From assembly GCA_011800155.1 (NCBI GenBank), contig CM022371.1, forward strand, positions 3,410,001 through 3,474,000: a stretch of DNA of 64,000 bases, written 5' to 3'. The notes beneath the pieces are model-generated. The model was not told where the DNA came from. It made no database searches and was given only the letters and a program-made list of their open reading frames with translations. This stretch comes from Flammulina velutipes. Its lineage: Eukaryota > Basidiomycota > Agaricomycetes > Agaricales > Physalacriaceae. A program made the position numbers and the translations under genes. How positions within the stretch are numbered: the stretch's first letter is position 1; every line of letters begins with the position of its first letter. Shown piece after piece: positions 18,928 to 29,871 of the stretch.

Positions 18928-21181
18928 ATGAATCTGCGTACCATATACAACCATCTCCATTCCCAAGGGCGCGTTCACGAAATTTTCCGAAGGCCAGTGG
19001 ATGACCCTTCAGGCATACTTGACACTGGCACTGGAAAATACTACGAGGCCTATCACACGTACGCGACGCGTCTTGGGCTTCATACTATCCCCGAATTCGC
19101 AAACGCAACAAAATTCCATAGAAGTCTTGCAAAGTCCCTCATTATCAAGAAATCAGAGGACTTTGAATCTGCAATGACACGTATCAGCCATAATATGACC
19201 AATGACATGCACAGGGACAAAAAACGAGGACTGTACGTGTAATTTCTGCAATGATAACTCCAGCCTGCCTGACGATACCATTTCAAGAACCCAACCTGAT
19301 GAACGGGAGTAAGTACGCCTGCATACACTTCAAACCTGACATAACTGGGGAGATTTAGCCAACAAATCCCCACGGGCTCCAGAAGCTCATCCACTTTAGC
19401 AGAATATATGTGGGTGCTAGCCGTTAACAATGTGTTCCCTTCCTTATTCTTGCTAGGCCACCACCAAAGCGCCTGAGGCTTGATGTTACTCCTGAAATCT
19501 CTCATGGGACAACTATCGACTTGGTCTCCAACGTCAAGGGTGTCTCTCTTGACCAGCGTACTGAGGATATTGTATGGATTGGTAATGAAGGAGCTGAAAT
19601 TCGCACATGTGGTCCTGGGATCTGGAAAGACGAAGGGGGAAACACTCTCCAGAAGGTGAGGTCACATTATCGGCATTCATGTTCTCATACCTTCAACCGC
19701 AGTATCATGAGTACATCTCACTTGTGGTGTCGAAGGTTCCCCTCATTGAATCAGGAGATGCTGATGTAGTTGTCTTGGGTTCATCCACAGATAAAAGAGC
19801 AATAATGCCAATAATACGGGATTCTTTGTCAAGAAACCAAGTTGTTCTTGTCAGAGGTAGCAATGCGGATGAGACATGGCTACAGGATCCACTTTCTCAG
19901 GCTATACTCGATGAATTTGGAGTTAGTTCCGGCAGGCCGTGTCAGTACCATGGTAAGTGCTCGCGTGTCTAGAACATAAAAGAATAATGGTCAGAAAAAT
20001 GAAAGATTTGGCAAATAAGGCTAATGAGAAAGAGGATGATCATCATGTCGACTCGACCATTGGAGCAGTCATGAAGGAGCTGAACAATATGGATAATGCT
20101 TGGTTTGTTCTGGATGTTGTTCTAACCAAAGCTCTTGGAATCGGTGCATACGAGTACGTCCATCTTTTTTGCCATATCTTTCATCGCGCTGAAATTTTGA
20201 TGAAGCGCTTTAGATGACCTCGAAAAAGCGATTGCGAACACAATAGGAAAATATCCCGATGCAGGCTCTTGGGCCGATAGGGCATGGGGACTTATTCACC
20301 ACGCGGGAACTTTCACCTGTTGGCACCACGACGCCGACGGAAAGGCAACAGCCATTTTTGCAGAGAGGGGTGCAAAAATATGGACTCTCTTCTTCCCCTC
20401 TCCATCTCTGACTGAGAAGGAAGTGCAAGACATCACAGTTCGATTATGCAAGAATCAGATGCAATTACCTCAAGAAGGAGAAGGTGTCATGAAATCTATT
20501 TTACTACGCAGAGGGGACATCCTGTCAGTGTTTCACAGAGAGAATATATTGACCATACTGACTATGGATGTAGCTTCCAACCACCAGCCATTGTACACCA
20601 AGTGTACACCCCTGTACCGTCGTTCTTCCGAGGATCTTCGTTCTGGATGCTAGAAACCCTCCATTTGACGAGAATAGGCCGCGAAGTGGACGCGCAGTTC
20701 GGCAACTTTACGACCAATGTGGACCACATTGACTCGGAGGTATATCGAAGTATGGTTCGATTGGCGCTGGCGTTGCCTTTCACTAGTACTCAAGGTTTCC
20801 TTCTCCTTCTGGCTTTATTTCCTGTGTTGACAATTTGAAATAGTTCCGTATACAAGGTCGATTGAAGCCCTTCTCCAGATGGTTCACAATCGACGTGACT
20901 TCATCAATATGCATAATCTCCACGAAAACTATCCTAAGGAAAAGGGAAAGGGGAAAGGAAAGGGAAAGGGAAAGGGAAAGCAACCATCGAAAAAGGATAT
21001 GGACAAGAAACGCGACGAACTGGAGAAGATATTTGACGAGGTAGTTCCGACATCATACCGCAAGGTGGCAGAGCAAATTTTGAGAACTTGCCTGGAGTCA
21101 ACACCGGAATGGATGAGTCGTGGGTATCAGATGAAGCTAGACTACGAGAAGCTGGAGGAAGTATGTAAACACCCGCAATGA
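18928..21181 (+). CDS. JmjC-domain protein (Fe(II)/2-oxoglutarate oxygenase-like), about 600 aa
   Basis: Eight exons (18928-19232, 19288-19308, 19457-19655, 19703-19952, 20006-20153, 20206-20523, 20574-20794, 20844-21181) splice in frame throughout. The JmjC core is in exons 6 and 7: TFTCWHHDADGKATAIF supplies the H-x-D iron ligands and PPAIVHQVYTPVPSFF the distal His, followed by LETLHLTR. JmjC enzymes hydroxylate or demethylate proteins; no substrate can be inferred. Near the C-terminus is a KGKGKGKGK tract, then a charged helical segment (KKDMDKKRDELEKIFDEV). The N-terminus (MNLRTIYNHLHSQGRVHEIF) carries no named domain. The start lies 25 bp from a module promoter element, so its expression may be set by that repeat. 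Confidence 0.8.
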
Positions 21182-21189
21182 AAATCACC

Positions 21190-21790
21190 GTACTTTTTGA
21201 TATCGAGAGCCCGTAGTTTCATGGCGGGCGTAGACGTGATGAGAGATCCGTAGTCGGTATGAAAGAGAGGAGTCGGGGGACAAGCAGGAAAGAGTGGCAA
21301 AAGATTTTGGGTGGTTGTGCTTACCACTCGATCCTTCATCAGTCCATTGTCGCTCAGCCTACATCAGCCTACATCAATCTTGGCCACTTATTATGAAATG
21401 TGCACCACTGAAGCTATTAACTACTATCTGTGTTAGTCGTTATCGTTGTCATCCTTCCTTGGGGTCAGGAAAGATTGTAGCTACAACGGCTGCGCGTGAC
21501 TCTACGTTGCCACTCGACGGAGTTGGGGTATACATGAGAGGTTGCTGGAACTCGTTGGAACCTAAAGACTCTACCACAGTTCGGATGAACGACAGTAGCC
21601 CCCCTCATGACCAACGGAGGGTTTAACATGGTGGGCAAGGGAAGTGGTGGATTTGTAGAGATTCAAAGAAAAGGGGCGTCGGCGCTGGCCTTAGTGTGAG
21701 AACATTTTAACAGTGATTGATTTATGCAATAAGGTCGCTACCACACAGGTAAAGCTGAATGTGAGGCATCTCAAGCGCCTGATAAGAGCT
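21190..21790. other. Intergenic stretch, nothing recognised
   Basis: Short ORFs only; no motif or splice-supported gene. A two-copy CAGCCTACAT direct repeat is at about 21356-21377. Confidence 0.4.
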
Positions 21791-21797
21791 TCAGAAA

Positions 21798-22263
21798 CTA
21801 GGTGGTCGCTGGAATCATTCCTTGACATACCCTGATTTTGTCTTCGACATTCGCCAATTTCTTCTCCAGTACGGCCTCCCGCTCGATCGAATCTTCGAGC
21901 TGCCTTTGATGAAACCGAGCGGCTTCACGGTACCGTTTGTTCAGCTCTTTGACCTGTGCGGTAAGCTCGACCTTTTCCTTTTTGATGGTCCACACCATGG
22001 CCTAATATAAACATAAACTCGAGGCTGAGGAAAGTCATGAGGGTACTCACTGTGTTCGGAGCCCGTGTCCGCCTTGTGTTCTCCGTCTTGCGTTTCCTTG
22101 AAGTGTCCGCGGCTGAGAGTTGCCATTCCGCCAATCTGGCGTGCTCAAAGAGCTGAATGAAGTGATTAGAAGTGTTCTCTTGACGTGGAAAGGAACATAC
22201 CGAGGCGTATTTCTTGCGGGAAGCCGATTTGTGATTGCGAGGGGAGCGTCGTGGTGAGTTCAT
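21798..22263 (-). CDS. Small basic coiled-coil protein, module copy 3
   Basis: Same three-exon structure as the gene at 3765-4245 and nearly the same protein: MNSPRRSPRNHKSASRKK at the start, then LFEHARLAEWQLSAAD, and QLEDSIEREAVLEKKLANVE in the coiled coil. The C-terminus differs: after VEDKIR it reads VCQGMIPATT rather than RIGIPRVQAILYGSD, because the direct duplication ends inside the last exon. Scattered substitutions in the middle (for example TRRTRAPNT for TRWTRALNT) show it is drifting. The divergent partner on its right is only a WD40 remnant, so this protein may be orphaned. Confidence 0.65.
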
Positions 22264-22948
22264 GGCCAGTGGGAAACGGTTGAAGGGAACGATAGAGACT
22301 GACCGGCGGACTTGCTTTAAGAGAAAGGGTTGGGACAGTTAACAAAGATCCTTTGTGTGTCTATTCGTCATCGGAGAGGTCCTTCCTTTGTGTCTATTGC
22401 CTCGTGGTGAGATTGAGGTCCGCTCGCCGTTGTGCAAACAGCTCGGTGGTGACTGTAAGATGCTACGGATTAGAGGTCAAAGGAAAGCTGCCGGTCACAA
22501 AGAAATACCTGTCAATTAGTATGTGTGTTGAGAAGGGTGTTCATGGGCAAGTAGGGGGGTAAAGTATGATGAAATCGCCAGCTATCGCTAAACGAATTCC
22601 TTTGCGATTGCAAGGGAATAGGTATCCGCGTTCTATCATCGTGAGGAGGAGGAAGTGTAATTTCTATCATCGACGTTGTGAGGAGAAAGTGGAAATGCCG
22701 GCCCGGCTATGTCCGGTACTCAGCTCCGTTCAATCTACTGTTCCTTCCAACGTCCACTCACTTATTCTTTTACTATGCTTGACTTGTTTCTTGTCGCCCG
22801 ATCTACGGGAGCTTTGGATGGGCGAATGCGCATCCTGGAGTCTGCGATAGCAGCTCTAATCTAAATTGCTGTCGCCACCGGTCACCGCCCAATCATCGCC
22901 CCGTCAAATGGGTTTCCTTTGTTCGTGAGTTTCTTGGAAGCTCTTTGT
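21839..22948. repeat. Direct duplication, copy B (partner 3826-4928)
   Basis: Near-identical to 3826-4928 in the same orientation, about 18 kb apart. It covers most of the coiled-coil gene and the whole intergenic region. The first-exon start codon of the WD40 gene (ATGATTGCC in copy A) is ATCATCGCC here. Confidence 0.85.
22573..22857 (+). repeat. Module promoter element with TIR-like ends, copy 6
   Basis: Same boundaries and core as the copy at 4558-4838 (GCCAGCTATCGCTAAACG to CTGCGATAGCAGCTC), within the direct duplication. Confidence 0.65.
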
Positions 22949-23520
22949 GACCTTTCTATATCCAAACGGAGCATCCAGACATGTTTCAGACCTTCTCAAT
23001 TCCGTGCCAATGCGTCCAGTCGTGGGCGATTGTTGCGCCAGGTATGCTTCGTACTCAACTTGAACTCAACTGGTCATTTACAACTGTTTCAGGCCTTGAC
23101 GGCCCCTTCAATGTCTGTGATTTGGCAACAGGACGTGAGTAACATGGATTATACGAGTTGCATTCGTACTACGTCACAGCTTGCCTGGCCTGCTCAAAGG
23201 GATGTGGGACCAACGCCAACCTGTATGAGGCATTCAGTACGTTGACCTTCTGCTGCGCTGCTGTCATTGACTGAACGTCGCTACTTTCATAGCTAGTCAT
23301 AGCCAACTCTATGCAAGCACCAGCGCCGCGGAATACTGAAGCCCCTTCTGTATCGTCACCTCACTGTGCTGCCTCACTTGACAGCCGCTGGGCGCCGGTC
23401 AAATGTTGACTACGGTATGTCTGTTCTGACCTTTTTATTGTCTCTTGCTCAATCTGCTCGCATTACGGCAAACCCCACCCTTGCGAGATGGCCCATGATA
23501 TCGCTTAGATACGCAGCAGT
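22887..23520 (+). pseudogene. Truncated WD40-TM gene and downstream relic
   Basis: The first-exon ATG is lost. A later ATG at 22981 can read MFQTFSIPCQCVQSWAIVAP, splice over an intron ending TTTCAG near 23092 and continue GLDGPFNVCDLATGRE to a stop at about 23140, a peptide of under 40 residues with no propeller. Relative to the complete gene about 30 codons are deleted before the splice donor. Around 23370-23500 is a decayed copy of the exon pair also found near 18.0 kb. This defective form is shared with 26764-27140 and 1069-1440. Confidence 0.6.
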
Positions 23521-23900
23521 ACGGTATACTATACAATGTTTATATATGCTCTGTTTTTCCCGCTAGCTTCTTTTTTTCCTTTCTTCTCTCATTACAAGAC
23601 TCCTCTCCCTGTAATATGACCTTTGAGGGTGAGTCTTAGCAATACCATCTTCCGGTCCAACATGTCCTGCTGAGCCTGTTGATTGGCCTCCGACCGTATA
23701 ACGCCTTCCAGACGACCCCATGGCTGCTCAGCATTAATTCCTGGGCGCTTTCCACCATCCTTTCCCTGACACTTATCTTATTTGAAGATACTCTGTTTCA
23801 TCCTGACTAGGAAAGGCCATATAAACGAGGTGAACGATATATTCGTGGCCCTAGTATTCAATATACATTGTTGGATGATGGACTCCTTATATTCAAGCCG

Positions 23901-25322
23901 TTACCCCGTTAGCCCGTTAGGTTTCCTCTCTGCCTCCTCACACCTCAATCGATGACTTGACCAAACCTGGTTGAAGCATGTTTTTGAACACACAAAAAAC
24001 GAATAGCATCGAGTGCAAATCTTCAACGGTGTCGCCTGCACGGATTTCTTGCACTGAAGAAAATGTAAGTTTGATGAATCAGAAGAGCGAGCATAGACTA
24101 CCTTTTCGTTCATACATCGTTTGAAAGGACATTCGGGGCCCTTGGAAAGGGCTTCCGCTCTCACCCTTAGAAATGACGAGGCGTTATAGGAGGGAGCTTC
24201 GTCCGGGTACAACCTGAGAGGCTGGCTAGTGTCCAAACGTCTCGATAAGACCCAGGTATGGTATAGGATACCGGGACAACGAACGAGATCGGCAAATACC
24301 ACCATTCGCAATGATTCAATGACCCTCTGCCCGTCCACCAAATCCGTCTCGCCCATTCGTAAGCAATGGGTGACCATGGCCTCGGTGTGGACGATGATGG
24401 GAAGAAGCCGTGATCTTAGAGCAAATGCCATGGGGTAGAAAGTATCCGCCCGAGAGAGTGTTGCAACAAGGAGAGGCAGTAGATTTAGGGCCCGTCGAAC
24501 TCGCTGTGAGTGTGAGAACGTCTCCGTCATGATGGCCATCACCGCCCTGCAAATCACCTTCGTGGCGTCTCCTCGTGTGAACCGCGGCGGGATATTCGAT
24601 GCGCCTCGGACGAAGACACAAAGGGTCATTGACGTAAGATCGACAGGGTAATCCACAGTAGGATTCCTGACGAATTTCTCGATGGCACGAAGTAGGGAAT
24701 GAATCGAGCTGGGGAAGCTGGACAGTACGTCCGTAAGGACTTCAGCCGGAATAATATCCAGCATTTGGATTCTATCGAACGCCAACGCGGTGACGAAACA
24801 CGCAGGGTCTGTAGTAGGTCGCAAACACCCATGGATATCCGCCTGAAGCATAACACGAAAGAAATGCTGCAGTGAACTACGGGGGTAGCTGCGTAGAATA
24901 GCGAGTCCGGTCGCAGATTGCAAAACCCATTCAATGAGCAGCTGAATCGGCGCGAATGAAGGAGCGTCTATGTCTGTCGTTGTCAGAATTTTCCACTTGG
25001 TATTTTCGATGAAGTAAGTGATCCAGAGGAAGAGTGATTCTCCGTTCTGGTTCAGAATACGTTGCATAGGGAGAGGAATTTCAATTCTGCCCCAGCGAGT
25101 TCCAGGCAACACCTTGACCATATCCCGAAGGACAACAATGGTTTGAAGTGCCACGTCTGCTAGTGGGGAGAGACGTCGAAAGATGATAGAGTCGTCATCT
25201 GGAGATTTGGGTAGTTGGGATGATAGTTGAAGAAGGAGGGAAGAATTTGGGGGAGGAGAGTCGTAGAGAGGGCGGAAGCTCGGGGAGATGTCACGTAGGT
25301 GGGCACGCTTTGGGAACGCCAT
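23901..25322 (-). CDS. MYND-type zinc-finger protein, about 457 aa
   Basis: Two exons (25322-24102 and 24054-23901) joined over a 47-nt GT-AG intron. The first 400 residues are helical and hydrophobic with no named domain (for example ALQTIVVLRDMVKVLPGTRW, FVTALAFDRIQMLDIIPAEV). The C-terminal 60 residues form a MYND finger once spliced: CPFKRCMNEKC, then ICTRCYSFFVCSKTC, then the closing HRLRC. MYND fingers bind short proline-containing peptides and act in transcriptional or signalling assemblies. Without removing the intron the finger loses its spacing, which supports the splice. Agaricomycetes carry many such proteins of unknown role. Confidence 0.8.
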   Translation of the reverse strand: MAFPKRAHLRDISPSFRPLYDSPPPNSSLLLQLSSQLPKSPDDDSIIFRRLSPLADVALQTIVVLRDMVKVLPGTRWGRIEIPLPMQRILNQNGESLFLWITYFIENTKWKILTTTDIDAPSFAPIQLLIEWVLQSATGLAILRSYPRSSLQHFFRVMLQADIHGCLRPTTDPACFVTALAFDRIQMLDIIPAEVLTDVLSSFPSSIHSLLRAIEKFVRNPTVDYPVDLTSMTLCVFVRGASNIPPRFTRGDATKVICRAVMAIMTETFSHSQRVRRALNLLPLLVATLSRADTFYPMAFALRSRLLPIIVHTEAMVTHCLRMGETDLVDGQRVIESLRMVVFADLVRCPGILYHTWVLSRRLDTSQPLRLYPDEAPSYNASSFLRVRAEALSKGPECPFKRCMNEKVVYARSSDSSNLHFLQCKKSVQATPLKICTRCYSFFVCSKTCFNQVWSSHRLRCEEAERKPNGLTG

Positions 25323-25661
25323 AGGTTTCTCTACATGTCATCAGTCAAGTATCTGTGAGTTTTACAACAGAGGATACATGCCGTTGGAAGGAGGGGATTG
25401 GATATCGTTGAAAGAGGACCTGACAGTCTTTTAATGGAAAAATAGTCATGGGGACAAAGGGAAGACAAAGAGATAAGGAAGAAAGGAAGAAAGAGGAGCA
25501 GGCGTCGTCAGACTAGGAGCGGAGGATACATTGCAAAGGTCTGTAATAAGAAAGCAGCCAAAAGGAAACAGTGCCGGAGTTGAAGCTTGAAGCTTGAAGA
25601 TGCCTCAACTCAGAGCTGCTTGGGCTGTCGAATTCCTGGTACCTGATCGGCGATCGCGTTC

Positions 25662-25700
25662 CTCCATCAGCCTCCATCAGCCTCCATCAACCTCCATGTA
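25662..25700. repeat. Tandem repeat of a 12-mer (TCCATCAGCCTC) at a duplication breakpoint
   Basis: Repeats of TCCATCAGCCTC, reverse complement of the array at 12668-12706, directly next to the end of inverted duplication copy B. Confidence 0.8.
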
Positions 25701-26169
25701 TTCGGGATGGCCGAATGCGGACATGGTAGCGCTGTGCGGTGTGGGCGGTGGTCCACTAATCACGACGGAACGCTTGGGCAGCGACTTGAGCGCAGTGGCA
25801 AGGCGGGTCAGGTATATAGCATTGCAACACTATCGTCCATAATGTATATCGAGGATGAAGAAAGGCTTGAGTTTTCGTATGTCCATAACCACGAATAATA
25901 ACCTGGCGATATGGGTTAGCACGTCGACGAGGCATCGCATACAAGTACTGACTACGCTCTGCCCTACTTCCCTAGCGTAAGATTGCTAGCCACAGACAAC
26001 TTTGACAGAGGCTCGTTAACGGCAGGTCGAAAATTGGATGTCACTCGGAGGAAGGTCCAAAGAGATGTGTGCATCAAAGGTATTTACAAACAGATTGCCA
26101 GCTGGCATGCAATGTTACTCGTCGCAACGGGATCAAAGTATATAACTCGCAGCCTGAACAGAATATCAG

Positions 26170-26440
26170 TTTGGAGTGGACATTATGAAAGTAAGATTTT
26201 GGAACCTACGTCGAGAGCAATGGATTCTTGATCTCCCCCAAGAACGAATTCCTCCAGAATGCAAGAGACGGAGGCTATCCGACCAAGCCGTCAATGTTCT
26301 ATGTTGGAAATCCGTCGAGTACTTATTCAACAAAGATACCGTCCTGCACAAAGTAATTGTGTTAGAACGCGAAAATATCACAAAGCTCACTCACGAAACC
26401 ATTCTTTTTTACGGGTAAGTCATTGGGCGGTGACGGGCGA
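26170..26440 (-). pseudogene. WD40-TM gene 5' relic
   Basis: Reverse-orientation copy of the relic at 1750-2030, with the same first-exon stop and the same loss of the internal exon. The apparent 80-residue plus-strand ORF across it is an antisense shadow. Confidence 0.6.
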
Positions 26441-26478
26441 TGAATGGTGTTGACGATGGAGTAGTGTTTGAAGAGACC

Positions 26479-26731
26479 ACCAGCTATCGCTGAACGAGTC
26501 CTCTGCAGTTGCAAAGGAGTGTTATTTTCGTTTCCGTGTTCATCGACGTTGTGAGGAGAAAGTGGAAATGCCGGCCCGGCTATGTCCGGTACTCAGCTCC
26601 GTTCAATCTACTGTTCCTTCCAACGTCCACTCACTTATTCTTTTACTATGCTTGACTTGTTTCTTGTCGCCCGATCTACGGGAGCTTTGGATGGGCGAAT
26701 GCGCATCCTGGAGTCTGCGATAGCAGCTCTA
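26479..26731 (+). repeat. Module promoter element with TIR-like ends, copy 7
   Basis: CCAGCTATCGCTGAACGAGTCC to CTGCGATAGCAGCTC, mirror image of the copy at 1459-1710. WD40 relics lie on both sides, in opposite orientations. Confidence 0.65.
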
Positions 26732-26763
26732 ATCTAAATTGCTGTCGCCACCGGTCACCGCCC

Positions 26764-27140
26764 AATCATCGCCCCGTCAAATGGGTTTCCTTTGTTCGTG
26801 AGTTTCTTGGAAGCTCTTTGTGACCTTTCTATATCCAAACGGAGCATCCAGACATGTTTCAGACCTTCTCAATTCCGTGCCAATGCGTCCAGTCGTGGGC
26901 GATTGTTGCGCCAGGTATGCTTCGTACTCAACTTGAACTCAACTGGTCATTTACAACTGTTTCAGGCCTTGACGGCCCCTTCAGTGTCTGTGATTTGGAA
27001 ACAGGACGTGAGTAACATGGATTATACGAGTTGCATTCGTACTACGTCACAGCTTGCTTGGCCTGCTCAAAGGGATGTGGGACCAACGCCAGCCGCTGGG
27101 CGCCGGTCAAATGTTGACTATGGTATGTCTGTTCTGACCT
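26764..27140 (+). pseudogene. Truncated WD40-TM gene relic
   Basis: Same defective form as 22887-23150: start codon lost, internal deletion, then GLDGPFSVCDLETGRE and a stop. Further right, CGCTGGGCGCCGGTCAAATG is shared with 23390, so a segment between them was deleted in this copy. Confidence 0.6.
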
Positions 27141-27147
27141 TTTCATG

Positions 27148-27400
27148 ATCTTGGATGGGCGAATGCGCATCCAGGAGTCTGCGATAGCAGCTCTACTCTA
27201 AATCGCTGTCGCCATCGGTTACCTGGGCGCCCAATCATTGCTCCGTCAAGAAGAGTGGTTTCCTTTGCTCGTGAGATTCTTCAAAGTCTTTGTGACCTTA
27301 GATCTGTTCTTAATTTGTCTTAAAAGCTCACTGTAACCATTCAATGATTGTGCCGTTGACTGGTCAAAAAAAGTGGTTTCCTCTGTTCGTGAGTTTGCCC
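27148..27400 (+). repeat. Two further partial copies of the promoter right end and first exon
   Basis: At 27150-27285 the sequence repeats GGATGGGCGAATGCGCATCC, the right end CTGCGATAGCAGCTC and a decayed first exon ending TTTGCTCGTGAG. A second, weaker first-exon copy ending CTGTTCGTGAG follows at about 27330-27393. Both are on the plus strand, so three 5' ends stand in tandem here. Confidence 0.55.
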
Positions 27401-27449
27401 CTGCTTCTCCTAACTGAGCCCTTCACAACCATCTCTTCAAGAACAGTAA

Positions 27450-27931
27450 GAACAGTGGACACATTTACCAATGGTGAACGCGTGCAGTTCTTCCGGCTCG
27501 AAGCAGGAAAAGATCGCTTCATGGAGAAGGTTGAAAAAGTTCAGAGCGACATGCTGCGATGCATCAAATCTTGGGGCGTCACACGAGACGCGTGGACTCA
27601 ACGAGCGGCTCATTTCACGAAAGAATCCCTGCATGGAAATGCTAGCTTTGCTCTGCAGCAAGCTGACATGCTCCAGAAGATGATTGAAAGGATGAAGCCC
27701 AAGATGTACTCAACGGGCTACGGACATCTCTAGTATCTCAAGGAAGGGGAGGCGTTTTGGAAGCACGCGCAAGCTGTTCGAGATGGCAAAGCTCCCCTAC
27801 GTATGACGATGGACGATCTTGTGCGCGAGGAGTACAACTTGCCGGTCGGACTCACTGAGTCTATCAAGAAAGACGCGCGGGCTGCATCGAAATGTAGAGA
27901 GGCACGGGGCAACCGAAAAGAACGAAAGTAA
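27450..27931 (+). pseudogene. Unrecognised protein fragment with an in-frame amber stop
   Basis: A continuous frame reads TVDTFTNGERVQFFRLEAGK, then QQADMLQKMIERMKPKMYST and GYGHL, then TAG at 27731, and continues in the same frame for about 60 codons with equally protein-like content (EFWK-like GEAFWKHAQAVRDGKAPLRM, then SIKKDARAASKCREARGNRK) to a stop at about 27931. No start codon with a good context is seen upstream. I read it as the C-terminal part of a longer gene broken by one substitution, perhaps brought in with the repeats. No family recognised. Confidence 0.5.
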
Positions 27932-28925
27932 ATACAAAACTTGATATCCAGATTCCTAAAACTGACTCCGCGATAGCTACCTAGTTAAAATCACATTACT
28001 TGAAGAACAGGAGTGTATAGTGTATTACCATGTTGCTAATTGAATGATGATATAGAAGCAGGGCAACTCCTCTCAAAAGGTGTCCGATTGGGCTGGCTTG
28101 TTCCGTAATTCAACTGTCTCAATATTATATGCACCTGGTTTCATCTTCTATTGGAAATGGGATGCGCATTTTGTCAGTGGGCAAGGTATACTATGTTCTC
28201 ATCTCAAATGCTCATACTGATAACGACTGCAGATTCCATCAAGTTGCATGTGGTGGGTTTTCTGATTGTCTTAGGCAGACGAGCTTTCTAGCTTGGATTA
28301 AGTCCTCCCGCGCGAAACGTAGTGTAGTGATAAACTCAAGGGTAGGGATAGCTGAACACAACCGTTTCTCTCATACATGCACAAGAAATTTCATTCACTA
28401 AAGAGTTCAGTTGGTACGCACAAAGGTTGTATCACGGGGATCGAAGAAATATCTAATAAGGCTCTTTTTCTTTCGCGATTGGCTGTTTCGCCTTTCCTGA
28501 CAGATCTTTTGCCTTTGCAGATGGTCCACCATCCAGTCGGGATGAACAAAGAATGTGAACGGAAGGTGCTCCAGCCAGTGGAAGGTCCCTATCGTTGCTC
28601 CATCCGACCGATAGACCCTCACAGTGATGTGTGGGTGGTTCTCCGATCGACTGGGATGGTAGTCGTTACTGCAGGGAGTCAGGTGAGAACCATTCGTTAG
28701 ATGTGCAACACTCACAGGAGCACTATATATGCAGCTCGTCCCGCAAAAACGTGAGCATTATTCCGCAATTCACGTAGGATGATCGTAGCTAAGCTGGTGG
28801 GACGCTTGTGCGAGAGACGTGACGTCATGTGAGCAGGTATCGTCGTTTTATAGAAAATTTGCGCGTGGGCCTTGGGAATGTTCTAACAAATGCTTAGATG
28901 TATCCGAATGAAACGAGAAAGATAC
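27932..28925. other. Intergenic stretch; one weak minus-strand ORF
   Basis: The minus-strand ORF 28407-28715 contains a protein-like run (HPHITVRVYRSDGATIGTFH), but no splice-supported model extends it. Nothing else is recognised. Confidence 0.3.
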
Positions 28926-28929
28926 GCAC

Positions 28930-29592
28930 CATTTTGGGGTGGAGATGGAGCGGTTGAAGGGTGGAAACGTCGTTGAACGACGCGGTATGGCGGATCTGGG
29001 GTGACGGAAACCGCGTCTGGGGCGCGGATGGAGCGCTGGAGGGACAGAAAGAGTGCTGGGGTGGCAACATAGCGTGTAGCGACGCGGTTTGACGACTGGA
29101 CTGTTGGCGGGAGTGTTTTTGGGCGGCGGTGGCTGTAGGAGTGCTGACTGGGCTGTTAGTCGCTCAGAAACAAGATCTGGACGCTTACCGGTGGACTCCT
29201 TTGTGCTTCCTGGCGCCTGGAGATTCGAGCGGGCGGTAGGGGACGGATTGAACGAGATTGGGTCCAGGGAGCATTGCCGATGGGCGGGGACGGTGAGCCG
29301 ATCGTTTACGCTTGCCGTCGACGTTTGGAGTCGAAGGGGCGGAGGTGGGGGACGATATGGGCGGGGAACGAGTCAGCGGAGCGTTTGAAACGCTGGCCGT
29401 CGACTTTGGAACCGAGAGGGCGGCTGTGGTGGAGGGAGGGGGAGCGTTATCAAGCCTCGTCGTCGACTTTGAGTCGAGACGGCGGTAGCGGTGGGCGAAT
29501 TTGGCGGGGAACGAGTCCGGGGGGCGTTTGAACGCTTGCCGTCGACTTTGGTAGTCGAGAGGGGGGCGGTGGAGGGCGGAGGAGCCGTTCAC
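28930..29592 (-). CDS. Proline/serine-rich repetitive protein, partial model
   Basis: The minus-strand frame from 29592 runs to KHKGVHR, where a GT-AG intron (GTAAGCG donor) joins in frame to RLTAQSALLQPPPPKNTPAN and continues to FNRSISTPKW, with another donor (GTGCGTAT) near 28930. The protein is low-complexity and proline-rich, with repeats around STPNVDGKRKRS and NAPLTRSPPISSP, some of them basic and NLS-like. The frame is open further upstream into diverged repeats. Neither the true start nor the end is clear. The underlying DNA is a GC-rich imperfect tandem repeat, so the open frames may be partly a by-product of composition. Confidence 0.35.
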
Positions 29593-29871
29593 ACGTTTTC
29601 CGTGGACGTTGTGGGTCGAGAGGGCGGCGGATCGTTTGGGCGGCGGTGGATCGTTTGGGTGGCGGGATCGTTTGGGCGGCAGCGCTTACGAGCCTCCTCC
29701 TCGCGCCTTTCCTTCGAACTTCCTGGTGCCTCGGGGTGCCGGAAGTTGAACGAGACGACGAGGGAAGAGAGGAATCAAATAGTGAGTCTAATTGGCAGGT
29801 ATGACTACTACTGATTACTTACCCGCTGGGAGGTGAACGTATATGATGCTTCGCTAATGTAAATTAGTGTG

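Larger units (their letters stand above)
25701..27090. repeat. Long inverted duplication, copy B (partner 1069-2502)
   Basis: Near-identical reverse complement of 1069-2502. At its left it abuts the TCCATCAGCCTC array; at its right the similarity ends within the WD40 relic around GGGATGTGGGACCAACGCC. Confidence 0.85.

Noticed and set aside
19953..19972. A 20-nt intron in the JmjC gene
   Set aside because: A normal 53-nt intron (19953-20005) ending in GAAAG gives an open frame (CQYH then DLANKANEK), so the ultra-short intron is not needed.
18928..21181. TET/JBP-type DNA hydroxylase linked to a transposon
   Set aside because: The iron-site sequence (CWHHDADG ... IVHQVYTPV) is of JmjC type and no transposase is adjacent.
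26176..26418. An 80-residue plus-strand ORF present in two identical copies (also at 1769-2011, minus)
   Set aside because: Duplication alone explains the identity; the opposite strand matches WD40 first-exon and second-exon relics, so this is a shadow.
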